Assembly (NCBI GenBank): GCA_003695505.1
Contig: RFIY01000342.1
Span: 1 to 6,013, forward strand
Length of the DNA stretch: 6,013 nt
From: J088 sp003695505 [NCBI: Candidatus Dadabacteria bacterium]
GTDB taxonomy: Bacteria; J088
Reading direction: 5' to 3'
Shown here: positions 1-5,471 of the stretch, one piece after another
Numbering within the stretch: the stretch's first letter is position 1
How the letters are laid out: each line of letters begins with the position of its first letter
Notes under the pieces: model-generated
The model's input: the letters and a program-made list of their open reading frames with translations, nothing else
What the model was told of the DNA's origin: nothing
The model's database searches: none
Program-made: the position numbers and the translations under genes

Positions 1-11
1 CTTACGCCCAA

Positions 12-28
12 ATCAGAAAAATTCTGAT
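12..28. promoter_or_regulatory. 17-bp perfect palindrome, candidate operator
   Basis: ATCAGAA and TTCTGAT form a perfect 7-bp inverted repeat around an AAA centre. It lies about 85 bp upstream of the start codon at 113, in the only AT-rich stretch before the plus-strand acyltransferase gene. The arms are too AT-rich and the loop too short for a convincing terminator, so a binding site for a dimeric regulator is the better reading. It does not match the canonical lux-box pattern (CTG-N10-CAG). I could not place a convincing sigma-70 promoter with proper spacing next to it. The site is seen directly; its role is inferred. Confidence 0.4.
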
Positions 29-96
29 CCTCCAACCGGATGCAGACCTATTTTCTTCGCCCGCTGGCCGCGATATCGTGAGCCTGCAGGTTGAGC

Positions 97-105
97 AAAG
101 GAGGT
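97..105 (+). promoter_or_regulatory. Shine-Dalgarno site deciding the start at 113
   Basis: AAAGGAGGT is nearly a full anti-SD complement. The GGAGG core ends 8 nt before the ATG at 113, which is ideal, but only 2 nt before the in-frame TTG at 107. This favours ATG 113 over the TTG that would give two extra residues. Confidence 0.85.
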
Positions 106-112
106 CTTGCCG

Positions 113-832
113 ATGCTACAGGAACAGTCGTACAAGCTGGCGCAATGTGACGGATTCTCGATCTGGCGCGTAGGTGTCGATCGAGCGGAGGACGTGACAC
201 GCTTCGTGCACGGCGTCTATCACGAGCGCTTTGCCGCGCACCCGGACTGGGATGGTCCGTCGGAACTGGACAAGATGCTTCGCGACGATCTCGGTACCTT
301 GCCCTATTCGGCAATCATCAGTGCGTTTGACGAGGCCGGGCGGGCGCTGGCGACGGTACGTGTCATTCGCAAGGTGCCGTTTCGGCCGCTGCCGACGGAG
401 CGCGATTTTGGGCTCGATTTTTCGGAGATTGCCAGGAAACGCGGTCTGGAGGTTCACGAACTGTTCGAAATCGCACGCTTCGCGAAAAGCGATCGGGCAA
501 TCGTGGCGGCTGGTCTGGACGAACGCGCCGGTCATCAGGCCGTTGATCGCGTCCTTGAGCAGGCGGTTCGCGCGACAGCCTACGATCCGCAAAACGCGTG
601 GTGCGCGTCGATCGACAATGTCGTGCTTCAATTGCTTAGAAAGAAGGGTTTTGTATTCGATGCGGTTGCACCCTCGACGGTGTACCTCGGGTCGGATACC
701 ACACCGGCTCTGCTACCCGTTTCTGTCTGGGCGGCACATCAGAAGGCGAAACGCGGGTCCGTCGCGACAGCGGCGCGCAAACGCGCGCAGGCGCGGCGAC
801 CGACCGGCCTCGCCGCGGTTGGGAGCCTCTGA
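113..832 (+). CDS. LuxI/FeeM-like GNAT-fold N-acyltransferase
   Basis: This 239-residue protein resembles the superfamily that includes acyl-homoserine-lactone synthases, FeeM N-acyl amino acid synthases and the PEP-CTERM/exosortase-associated acyltransferases. These transfer an acyl chain from acyl-ACP or acyl-CoA to an amino group. Visible hallmarks are an N-terminal R-F-V-x-x-V-Y-x-E-R segment (30-39), the strand TVRVIR (81-86), LPTERDF (93-99), FEIARFAKS (118-126; compare the E-x-S/A-R-F strand of LuxI/FeeM proteins) and a GNAT-like C-terminal part ending in RKKGF (176-180). The last 30 residues form a basic tail rich in Arg, Lys and Ala that is probably disordered. There is no signal peptide, so it is likely cytosolic. 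Two nucleotides separate its stop from the next start, so the pair is almost certainly co-transcribed. The superfamily is fairly clear; the amine and acyl substrates are unknown, and a signalling product is only one option. No exosortase or PEP-CTERM gene is in the window. Confidence 0.72.
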   Translation: MLQEQSYKLAQCDGFSIWRVGVDRAEDVTRFVHGVYHERFAAHPDWDGPSELDKMLRDDLGTLPYSAIISAFDEAGRALATVRVIRKVPFRPLPTERDFGLDFSEIARKRGLEVHELFEIARFAKSDRAIVAAGLDERAGHQAVDRVLEQAVRATAYDPQNAWCASIDNVVLQLLRKKGFVFDAVAPSTVYLGSDTTPALLPVSVWAAHQKAKRGSVATAARKRAQARRPTGLAAVGSL

Positions 833-834
833 CG

Positions 835-1254
835 ATGCCAGACAGGTCATCAGAGCCGGTGTTGCTTGTTGACCGGGATGCGGGCAGTACGGCGTTGTTG
901 CGCGCCGTGCTGCCCGCATCAGCGGTGGTGGAGCGTGCGGACGTTATCTGGGTTGGCCCATGGCTGCGGCGGCTGCGGCCGCGGCTGATCTTCGTCGAGC
1001 CGGCAGGATTCAACGTCGTGCCGCGTTCGGTCGCGATGGCCGTATCCATGCTGGCGCGATCGGTACATCCGGTGCCGGTCTATTTGTTCAGCATCCTCGA
1101 AACCGATGTGCTGGAACGGTTGTCTGCCGAATACCAATGCGCGGGCTTCCTGTCCAAACATCCCGCGATTGAAGATCAGCAGCGGCGCGCCATCGATCAG
1201 GCCTTGCATGTACCGCGGCGACACGTTGCCCAGGTGGCGTTCCAGCCGATATAA
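835..1254 (+). CDS. Stand-alone receiver-like protein with Glu at the phosphosite
   Basis: This 139-residue protein fits a CheY-like receiver fold with no output domain. The pattern is beta-1 VLLVDRD (9-15), beta-3 LIFVEP (51-56), beta-4 VYLFS (82-86) and beta-5 GFLSKHP (104-110). The conserved beta-4 Ser/Thr (S86) and beta-5 Lys (K108) are present. One acidic residue of the Mg pocket is kept (D13), but the usual second Asp is R14, and the phosphoacceptor Asp is replaced by E55 (codon GAG, 997-999). The D13-to-E55 spacing matches a normal receiver. The Glu may mimic a constitutively phosphorylated state, or the protein may be a phosphorylation-independent pseudo-receiver. Its start lies 2 nt after the acyltransferase stop, with GGGAG at 821-825 as the Shine-Dalgarno site. 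It may act as a partner or regulator of the acyltransferase; that is inference. Sequence similarity is low, so a remote Rossmann-like alternative is possible. Confidence 0.65.
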   Translation: MPDRSSEPVLLVDRDAGSTALLRAVLPASAVVERADVIWVGPWLRRLRPRLIFVEPAGFNVVPRSVAMAVSMLARSVHPVPVYLFSILETDVLERLSAEYQCAGFLSKHPAIEDQQRRAIDQALHVPRRHVAQVAFQPI

Positions 1255-1291
1255 CAAGCGTCCTTGCCGTTTGCAAAGACGGAAATGCAAC

Positions 1292-1326
1292 AGCGCGCCG
1301 TCCATTGGGGACGGCGCGCTTCTTTT
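1292..1326 (+). terminator. Intrinsic terminator after the acyltransferase/receiver pair
   Basis: A perfect 12-bp GC-rich stem (1292-1303 pairs with 1309-1320) with a 5-nt loop is followed by a T-rich run, TTCTTTTG. It lies 38 nt past the stop of the receiver-like gene, in the convergent gap before the FKBP gene. The opposite strand has only a weak T-run after the stem, so it should work mainly for plus-strand transcripts and perhaps partly for the FKBP transcript. Confidence 0.88.
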
Positions 1327-1351
1327 GTTCCGAGGATACTGGCACCGACGC

Positions 1352-2092
1352 TCAGTGCGCCTGCTGATCCTTGACGACTTCGATCAGTTCTACCTCGAAC
1401 TGCAGTGCCTCATTCGGACCGATCCGCGGCGGCGCGCCTCGTTCCCCGTAGGCCAGCTCGGGTGGCAGGTAAATGCGCCACTTTGAACCGGGCTTCATCA
1501 TTTGCAGCGCTTCTGTCCAGCCGGGAATTACGCCCCCAACGGGAAATACAGCGGGTTCGCCGCGATCATAGCTGCTGTCGAATACGGTGCCATCGACGAG
1601 CTGGCCGCGGTAGTGCACCTTGACCATGTCGTTGGCGGTCGGGGGCGTGCCACTGCCTTCTCGCTCGATCTTGTAAAGCAGGCCGCTGTCCGACTTTTTG
1701 ACACCTTCCTGCGCTTCGATCATGGCCAGGAATTTCTTGCTTTTCTCGGCATTGACAGTGGTCGCCTCGGCAAACTGCTTCATTTGCGCCTTCTGCATAT
1801 CTGCCTGGCGGGCCTCCATGCGGCTGCGGAAATCCTGCATTGCCGCCATGATTTGTTGCTGCGTCAGTTGTGGAGGCTGGCCTGAGTAGCCATCGCGAAA
1901 ACCGGCGGCGAAGGCGTCGGCATTGAGCGTCGGGTCCTGTTGAGCCAGTCGCATACCCAGATCGTGCCCGATCGTGTAGGCAATGGTCTGGCTGTTGTCT
2001 TCCGTGTTGAGCGTGAATGAATCGCCCTTCTGACAGGCGGCGGTGGATACCAGTGCGGCGACCAGCAGCGTGGCGCGTACCGAAAACTTCAT
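1352..2092 (-). CDS. FKBP-type peptidyl-prolyl isomerase lipoprotein (Mip/FkpA-like)
   Basis: This 246-residue protein catalyses cis-trans isomerisation of Xaa-Pro bonds and acts as a folding helper in the envelope. It begins with a short signal peptide ending in S-T-A-A-C with Cys20 as the probable lipidation site. Thr at -3 is less usual than Leu or Val. Residues 30-130 form the helical dimerisation domain (FKBP N-terminal type), rich in Gln, Ala, Met and Lys. The FKBP domain runs from about 135 to 240. Residues lining the FKBP12 pocket are all kept: Y161, F171-D172 in VFDSS, F183, V188-I189 and W192 in GVIPGW, Y215 in LAYG, and F232. It should therefore be catalytically active. Length and layout match the Mip/FkpA family; which of these symbols applies cannot be decided here. 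Neither AGG (gap 12 nt) nor GAGAA (gap 3 nt) upstream of the ATG is an ideal Shine-Dalgarno site. It lies 97 nt downstream of the TPR-like gene on the same strand, with a possible promoter between them. Confidence 0.95.
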   Translation of the reverse strand: MKFSVRATLLVAALVSTAACQKGDSFTLNTEDNSQTIAYTIGHDLGMRLAQQDPTLNADAFAAGFRDGYSGQPPQLTQQQIMAAMQDFRSRMEARQADMQKAQMKQFAEATTVNAEKSKKFLAMIEAQEGVKKSDSGLLYKIEREGSGTPPTANDMVKVHYRGQLVDGTVFDSSYDRGEPAVFPVGGVIPGWTEALQMMKPGSKWRIYLPPELAYGERGAPPRIGPNEALQFEVELIEVVKDQQAH

Positions 2093-2117
2093 TGGTTCTC
2101 TGATCCTTTGGTTGTTC

Positions 2118-2140
2118 GTGCCCGGCAGTCGGGCGTTTTT
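2118..2140 (+). terminator. Small hairpin with T-run in the FKBP 5' leader
   Basis: GCCCG (2120-2124) and CGGGC (2130-2134) pair around a 5-nt loop, with two further wobble pairs possible outside, and TTTTT follows at 2136-2140. As a terminator it points along the plus strand, where no gene ends nearby, so it could stop antisense or read-through transcription. On the minus strand it would be a leader hairpin about 25 nt before the FKBP start codon. The stem is short, so the assignment is weak. Confidence 0.35.
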
Positions 2141-2146
2141 GTGACC

Positions 2147-2174
2147 GCTATATCTTACAATGTTGCGGCTGCAA
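2147..2174 (-). promoter_or_regulatory. Candidate sigma-70 promoter for the FKBP gene
   Basis: On the minus strand, TTGCAG (-35-like, at 2169-2174) and TATAGC (-10-like, at 2147-2152) are separated by 16 bp, about 55 nt before the FKBP start. Each hexamer matches consensus only in part (3/6 and 4/6). This is the most AT-rich spot of the intergenic gap. It would let the FKBP gene be transcribed independently of its upstream neighbour. Confidence 0.3.
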
Positions 2175-2189
2175 TGGCTCGTTAGCCCT

Positions 2190-3071
2190 TCAGGAGGGCA
2201 CCTGCAGCGGCGTCAGCAGCGGATCCCACTTGAATTTGTTGTAGTCTCCGCCGGAAATGGCCTTGCGCAGCGACACGCCGTCCTGGATCGACATTTCCAG
2301 TGCATACTGGGTGGCGGAATCCACGGGTCGCACCGAACGCATCGCATCCAGCCACCGAATCGCCTGCGCGGTGTCGCCGGTTTTGAGGTAGTCGGCTTCG
2401 GCCTTGAATACATACCAGATGGCGAAATGCTTCTCCTGATACGGACGTGCCTTTTCCAGATATTCGAGTCCCCTGTCGAGGTTGCCGACACTCACGGGAA
2501 AACGCGGCGCCTTGACGTAGAGTTTGGCCAGACCGATCAGTGGCGAAGCGTAAAAATAGGTCTCATCCATCGCCGCCGCGCGTTCAAGGTGTTTCTGGTA
2601 CTCGGGAATCAGTTGTGTGGCGTCAAGGATCCCACGGCTGATCGCTTCGAGTCCGAGAAATGTGGCCGACCAGAAGTGTCCACCGGGGTGTTCCGGGTGA
2701 TCGGCGCGAAACTGTTGCGTCAGTTTTGTGCCGATGCGCGCCGCGCGTATGCGGGCATCGCCGAGATCGACCATGCGCCAGTAGTTGAAGGCATACAGCG
2801 AGGCCCATTCCGCGTATTTCGCATCGCCTGATCGGGTGTAGGCTTTCCAGGAACGTTCAATGGCGATCTGCGCCTGTCCGAGATCGAACAGGGTCGGGCG
2901 CATGATCTCGTAAACGTGATCCAGCGGGCGTGCCGGATCCAGGTAGTCGAGTGGGACGGTGGCAATGCTGGGGGCAGCCTGTGCGCGCAGCGGATTCGCT
3001 GCCGCGGCAATGCCGGCGGCTGTCTGAACCAGCAGTTGGCGTCGTGAATGGCGAGGGCTGCAGTGAGGCAT
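2190..3071 (-). CDS. Tat-exported TPR-like helical protein (TatT-like)
   Basis: The product is 293 residues. The N-terminus carries a twin-arginine signal, S-R-R-Q-L-L at 9-14, then a hydrophobic stretch VQTAAGIAAAA and a likely signal-peptidase site after AQA (30-32), so export to the periplasm by Tat is expected. The mature part is almost all helical, with repeat-like units. GHFWSATFLGLEA (131-143), LERAAAMDETYFYASPLIGLAKLY (about 162-185), P-x-S-V-G-N-L-D-R-G-L-E-Y-L-E-K-A (192-208) and DYLKTGDTAQAIRWLDAM (227-244) resemble the TPR-type fold of the TRAP-transporter T-component (TatT) and related proteins. No TRAP permease or binding protein is in the window, so a transport role is only a suggestion; a ligand-binding or scaffold role fits equally. 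The frame stays open much further upstream, to 3284, but ATG 3071 has the best Shine-Dalgarno site and places the Tat signal at the N-terminus. ATG 3104 (11 residues longer) lacks a Shine-Dalgarno site. Confidence 0.8.
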   Translation of the reverse strand: MPHCSPRHSRRQLLVQTAAGIAAAANPLRAQAAPSIATVPLDYLDPARPLDHVYEIMRPTLFDLGQAQIAIERSWKAYTRSGDAKYAEWASLYAFNYWRMVDLGDARIRAARIGTKLTQQFRADHPEHPGGHFWSATFLGLEAISRGILDATQLIPEYQKHLERAAAMDETYFYASPLIGLAKLYVKAPRFPVSVGNLDRGLEYLEKARPYQEKHFAIWYVFKAEADYLKTGDTAQAIRWLDAMRSVRPVDSATQYALEMSIQDGVSLRKAISGGDYNKFKWDPLLTPLQVPS

Positions 3072-3077
3072 GGCGAA

Positions 3078-3085
3078 TCTTTCCC
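3078..3085 (-). promoter_or_regulatory. Shine-Dalgarno site supporting the start at 3071
   Basis: GGGAAAGA on the minus strand ends 6 nt before ATG 3071. No comparable site precedes ATG 3104 or the far-upstream in-frame starts. This supports the shorter protein that begins just before the twin-arginine motif. Confidence 0.55.
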
Positions 3086-3105
3086 GTGAATCATCCGCAA
3101 ACATG

Positions 3106-3143
3106 GTTATACCGCGTTCGCATCTTTTGCGCGAACGAGTCAA
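3106..3143 (-). promoter_or_regulatory. Promoter-like hexamers around a 7-bp inverted repeat
   Basis: In the 115-nt gap upstream of the TPR-like gene, the minus strand reads TTGACT (3138-3143), then CGTTCGC-N9-GCGAACG (3115-3137), then TATAAC (3106-3111). The inverted repeat is perfect and fills the whole interval between the hexamers. The hexamers are 26 bp apart, too far for an ordinary sigma-70 promoter, so only one may be real. The repeat is a reasonable operator candidate controlling the TPR-like gene; the regulator is unknown. Confidence 0.4.
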
Positions 3144-3186
3144 CGTATCAGACGGATCTCGGGCCCCTGTGGTTCCGTTGCGCCTG

Positions 3187-4215
3187 TCAGGGCGTCGCGT
3201 CGAGCCACGGCGCCAGCACCTGTTCGCCCCATTCCCAGAGGCGTCGACCGTTGTTGGGGTCGGTGGCTTCTGGAGATGGCGCACGTCGCCGTTTCATATG
3301 CAGATAGATTCCGGTTTCGTGTTCGATTTCGGGTGACGCGGCAAGCCAGAGCACGGGTTCGGCGGCGACGGTCGGGGCGTTGAACATCCAACGCATCGCC
3401 GGGCGCAGGATCGGTTCGAGCCAGGCCGGCGCATCGCGTGCGATGCTGGAGGCGACCGGGCCCGGGCAGAGCGAATGCACCGCGACGTCGGGATGCTGCG
3501 CGGCTGCCAGCCGCCGGGTCAGCTCGGAGACAAACGTCAGAAGCGCCAGCTTCGAGACGCCGTACTGTTTCATGCCGTCGCGCAAGCCGTAGGGGCGAAA
3601 CGCCCCTGGTTCGGGCCAGTCGAGGGCGCGGGCCGAACGATGCGCTTCGGAAGCGACGAACACCAGACGCGCGGGCCGTCCATCTGGTGGCTGACCGGCC
3701 CAGGTCGCATTGGGAATCGTGCCGGAGCCAAGCAGAAGCCGTACGAGAAGATGGTTGGCCAGGTAGTGCACCGTGAACATGATCTCGAATCCCTGGGCTC
3801 CGGCATATCCCTGGCGTGGCATCAGGCCGGCATTGAAGATCGCGGCATCGAAGACATCGCCCGCGGAGGCCAGCCGTGCCGCGAGCGATGCAACGCTGTC
3901 CAGATCGCCGAGATCGACCTGTTCCATCCGGATGCGCGGGTTTCCGGTCGTTTCCGTGAGCCGCGCGGCCGTTTCCGGAATCCCGCTGCGACAGGCCAGC
4001 ACGAGGCTCGCACCGCGCTTTGCAAGCGCTTCGGCAATGGCATAGCCAAGGCCCGCGTTGGCGCCGGTGATCAGGATCTTTTGCGCGGACAGATCCAGAT
4101 CAGCAGGAAGCGGCACGATGTCTGACCGCTGGGTCAGGCGGTCGAGGATGCCCGTCACGGTTGCGGTCAGCGGATTGTCGTGACCCAGAAAGGAGGCACG
4201 GTCACCGGAAGTCAT
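3187..4215 (-). CDS. Short-chain dehydrogenase/reductase (retinol-dehydrogenase-like)
   Basis: This 342-residue protein is an NAD(P)-dependent oxidoreductase of the classical SDR superfamily, interconverting an alcohol and a carbonyl on an unknown substrate. After a 40-residue leader come the Rossmann motif TGANAGLG (50-57), the acidic VDL (100-102), NAG (128-130), the catalytic Ser in VASEA (S189), the Y-x-x-x-K pair (Y218, K222) and PGPV (251-254). The overall layout resembles retinol dehydrogenase/protochlorophyllide reductase relatives. The asparagine of the SDR catalytic tetrad, usually in an N-H-L-G-type segment, appears to be H150 (codon CAC) in F-T-V-H-Y-L. R76 after the second strand may favour NADPH, but this is uncertain. 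The ATG overlaps the stop of the sulfotransferase gene as ATGA and has AAGGAG 7 nt upstream, so translation is coupled. The C-terminal 40 residues are charged and extend past the core fold. Confidence 0.92.
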   Translation of the reverse strand: MTSGDRASFLGHDNPLTATVTGILDRLTQRSDIVPLPADLDLSAQKILITGANAGLGYAIAEALAKRGASLVLACRSGIPETAARLTETTGNPRIRMEQVDLGDLDSVASLAARLASAGDVFDAAIFNAGLMPRQGYAGAQGFEIMFTVHYLANHLLVRLLLGSGTIPNATWAGQPPDGRPARLVFVASEAHRSARALDWPEPGAFRPYGLRDGMKQYGVSKLALLTFVSELTRRLAAAQHPDVAVHSLCPGPVASSIARDAPAWLEPILRPAMRWMFNAPTVAAEPVLWLAASPEIEHETGIYLHMKRRRAPSPEATDPNNGRRLWEWGEQVLAPWLDATP

Positions 4216-5471
4216 GCGTTTGCTCCTTGAGCAGGGGCGATGCCATATCGTTCGTGGTAGTCGGCGAATATGTCGGCAATGGTGTTCGCGTCGAGTCCGA
4301 AGTCCTCGAGCGCGTAGACGTGGCGGCCATAACGGTCCTTGCGATTACGCGTGCGCGCCTGCTCCTGGGCATCGGTCCAGTCCAGCGCGTCGATCCCCGC
4401 CTGTTCGTAGATCGAACGGATCGTCCGCACGGGATCAGCGACGAGATCGCTGTAGCGTACGTCGATCACGCGTGTTTCGCGGTCGGAACTTGCGCGATCC
4501 CGTGCGGCCTTGTCCAGTACATAGGCGATCTTTCGCTGCCAGTGGCGACCAACTTCAATCGGATCAACGTGATCGCTGAAGATGCCGCATCCATGCGCAA
4601 CCATGCTGCAAAACGAACCCAGGACCTCTGTCAGATGACGGTGGGTCTGGATCACGAGCGCTTCCGGGAACTGGTCGAGCAGTGCGTCGAGGTGTTCGAT
4701 GTGGTTCGGCGTCTTCAGGATCCAGTGGCTGCGTGGTCGCAGCCATTGCAGCAGGCGCAGCGTGCGCCGCAGCCAGCCGTAGGCCGGCGTATGGTCGGCG
4801 GCTTCGGCCCAGGCCGCGTAACGCGGAACGTGCAACATGGCCTCGGCGGTCTGGCTCAGAAAGGCCATGTCCAGCAGCAGGATCTCTTCTTCGGGAGCGT
4901 CGGGTTCGATCGGATGGATCGCGAAAAAGTCGGGCGCCAGGTAACGCAGCGCCGCGGTGGATTGACGCGCGACGCGTCGGCGTCGGTGCGATTGATCGTG
5001 CCGCTCACCACGCAACGGCGCCGGATTCAGTGCTTCCCAGCTTGGCAGCCAGCGCGCATCGGGGTGCGCAGCCAGCAGGCGCTGGAGCAGGGTGGTGCCC
5101 GTGCGCGGAATACCGGCGATGATCAGCATCGGCGGCAGGGACGTGCGCTCGATCTCTGGATGGGCGCGGTAGAGGGCGTCGATGCGCAGGCGGTTCGCGA
5201 CGAGGTTCACCAGCCGCGTCTGCTGGATGACGCGGCCGAGGGCATGTAGCCGGGCCTCCTCGTTGATCGACTGTACAAGGACTTCCAGCGGCTCGACGAA
5301 GGACTCATCCGAAAACCGCCGCTCTCCCGTGGCGCGGCGAGCGCGGTCGATGATTGCGGATGCCGACAGCTTTGGCAGCAGGGGCGTCGGCGCGACGCGG
5401 TTGAACATGCGGATCGCGCGCGGACGGGCGGGATGGGCGTAGTCTCGCGAGGTCACGCGCTCCGGATTCAT
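4212..5471 (-). CDS. PAPS-dependent sulfotransferase family protein
   Basis: This 419-residue protein is predicted to transfer a sulfuryl group from PAPS to a hydroxyl or amine acceptor (Sulfotransfer_3-type family). The 5'-phosphosulfate loop is GIPRTGTTLLQ (120-130), followed by the family-typical W-E-A-L-N-P (145-150). The 3'-phosphate site is seen in LKTPNHIEHL (252-261) and ALVIQTHRHLTEVLGS (271-286), with R278 and S286 as likely 3'-phosphate contacts. A conserved tail, R-N-R-K-D-R-Y-G-R-H-V-Y and LEDFGL (375-393), is also present. There is no signal peptide or membrane segment, so it is probably cytosolic. The frame extends 29 codons further upstream into the neighbouring gene, but ATG 5471 is chosen because it overlaps the upstream stop as ATGA and has GAGGAG 8 nt before it. 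It sits between a DUF1214-like gene and an SDR gene. Acceptor identity is unknown, and some members of this family have never been shown to have sulfotransferase activity. Confidence 0.9.
   Translation of the reverse strand: MNPERVTSRDYAHPARPRAIRMFNRVAPTPLLPKLSASAIIDRARRATGERRFSDESFVEPLEVLVQSINEEARLHALGRVIQQTRLVNLVANRLRIDALYRAHPEIERTSLPPMLIIAGIPRTGTTLLQRLLAAHPDARWLPSWEALNPAPLRGERHDQSHRRRRVARQSTAALRYLAPDFFAIHPIEPDAPEEEILLLDMAFLSQTAEAMLHVPRYAAWAEAADHTPAYGWLRRTLRLLQWLRPRSHWILKTPNHIEHLDALLDQFPEALVIQTHRHLTEVLGSFCSMVAHGCGIFSDHVDPIEVGRHWQRKIAYVLDKAARDRASSDRETRVIDVRYSDLVADPVRTIRSIYEQAGIDALDWTDAQEQARTRNRKDRYGRHVYALEDFGLDANTIADIFADYHERYGIAPAQGANA
4223..4228 (-). promoter_or_regulatory. Shine-Dalgarno site for the SDR gene
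   Basis: AAGGAG on the minus strand lies 7 nt before ATG 4215, inside the 3' end of the sulfotransferase gene. With the ATGA overlap it indicates re-initiation or coupled translation. Confidence 0.8.

Noticed and set aside
231-872. Second plus-strand frame of 213 codons, rich in Arg and Cys
   Set aside because: It is a shifted-frame shadow of the acyltransferase gene with biased composition and no domain signal.
961-990. Repetitive GGCTGCGGC-type tract
   Set aside because: It encodes an Arg/Leu-rich stretch of the receiver-like protein and is explained by codon choice, not by a separate repeat element.
2160-2831. Plus-strand open frame of 223 codons
   Set aside because: It is antisense to the Tat-exported TPR-like gene, with no motif or ribosome-binding support.
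3138-3186. Possible terminator after the SDR stop
   Set aside because: Only short scattered CCTG/CAGG complementarity is present, with no stable stem and no T-run on the minus strand.
3072-3284. 71-residue N-terminal extension of the TPR-like protein
   Set aside because: It would bury the Tat signal inside the protein, overlaps the end of the SDR gene, and is low-complexity in Arg, Thr and Gly. The start at 3071 has a Shine-Dalgarno site.
3475-4125. Plus-strand open frame of 216 codons
   Set aside because: It is antisense to the SDR gene, whose catalytic motifs are all on the minus strand.
4161-5249. Long plus-strand open frame of 362 codons
   Set aside because: It runs antisense through the sulfotransferase gene, shows no recognisable motifs and is a by-product of high GC content. 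The minus-strand frame carries full family motifs.
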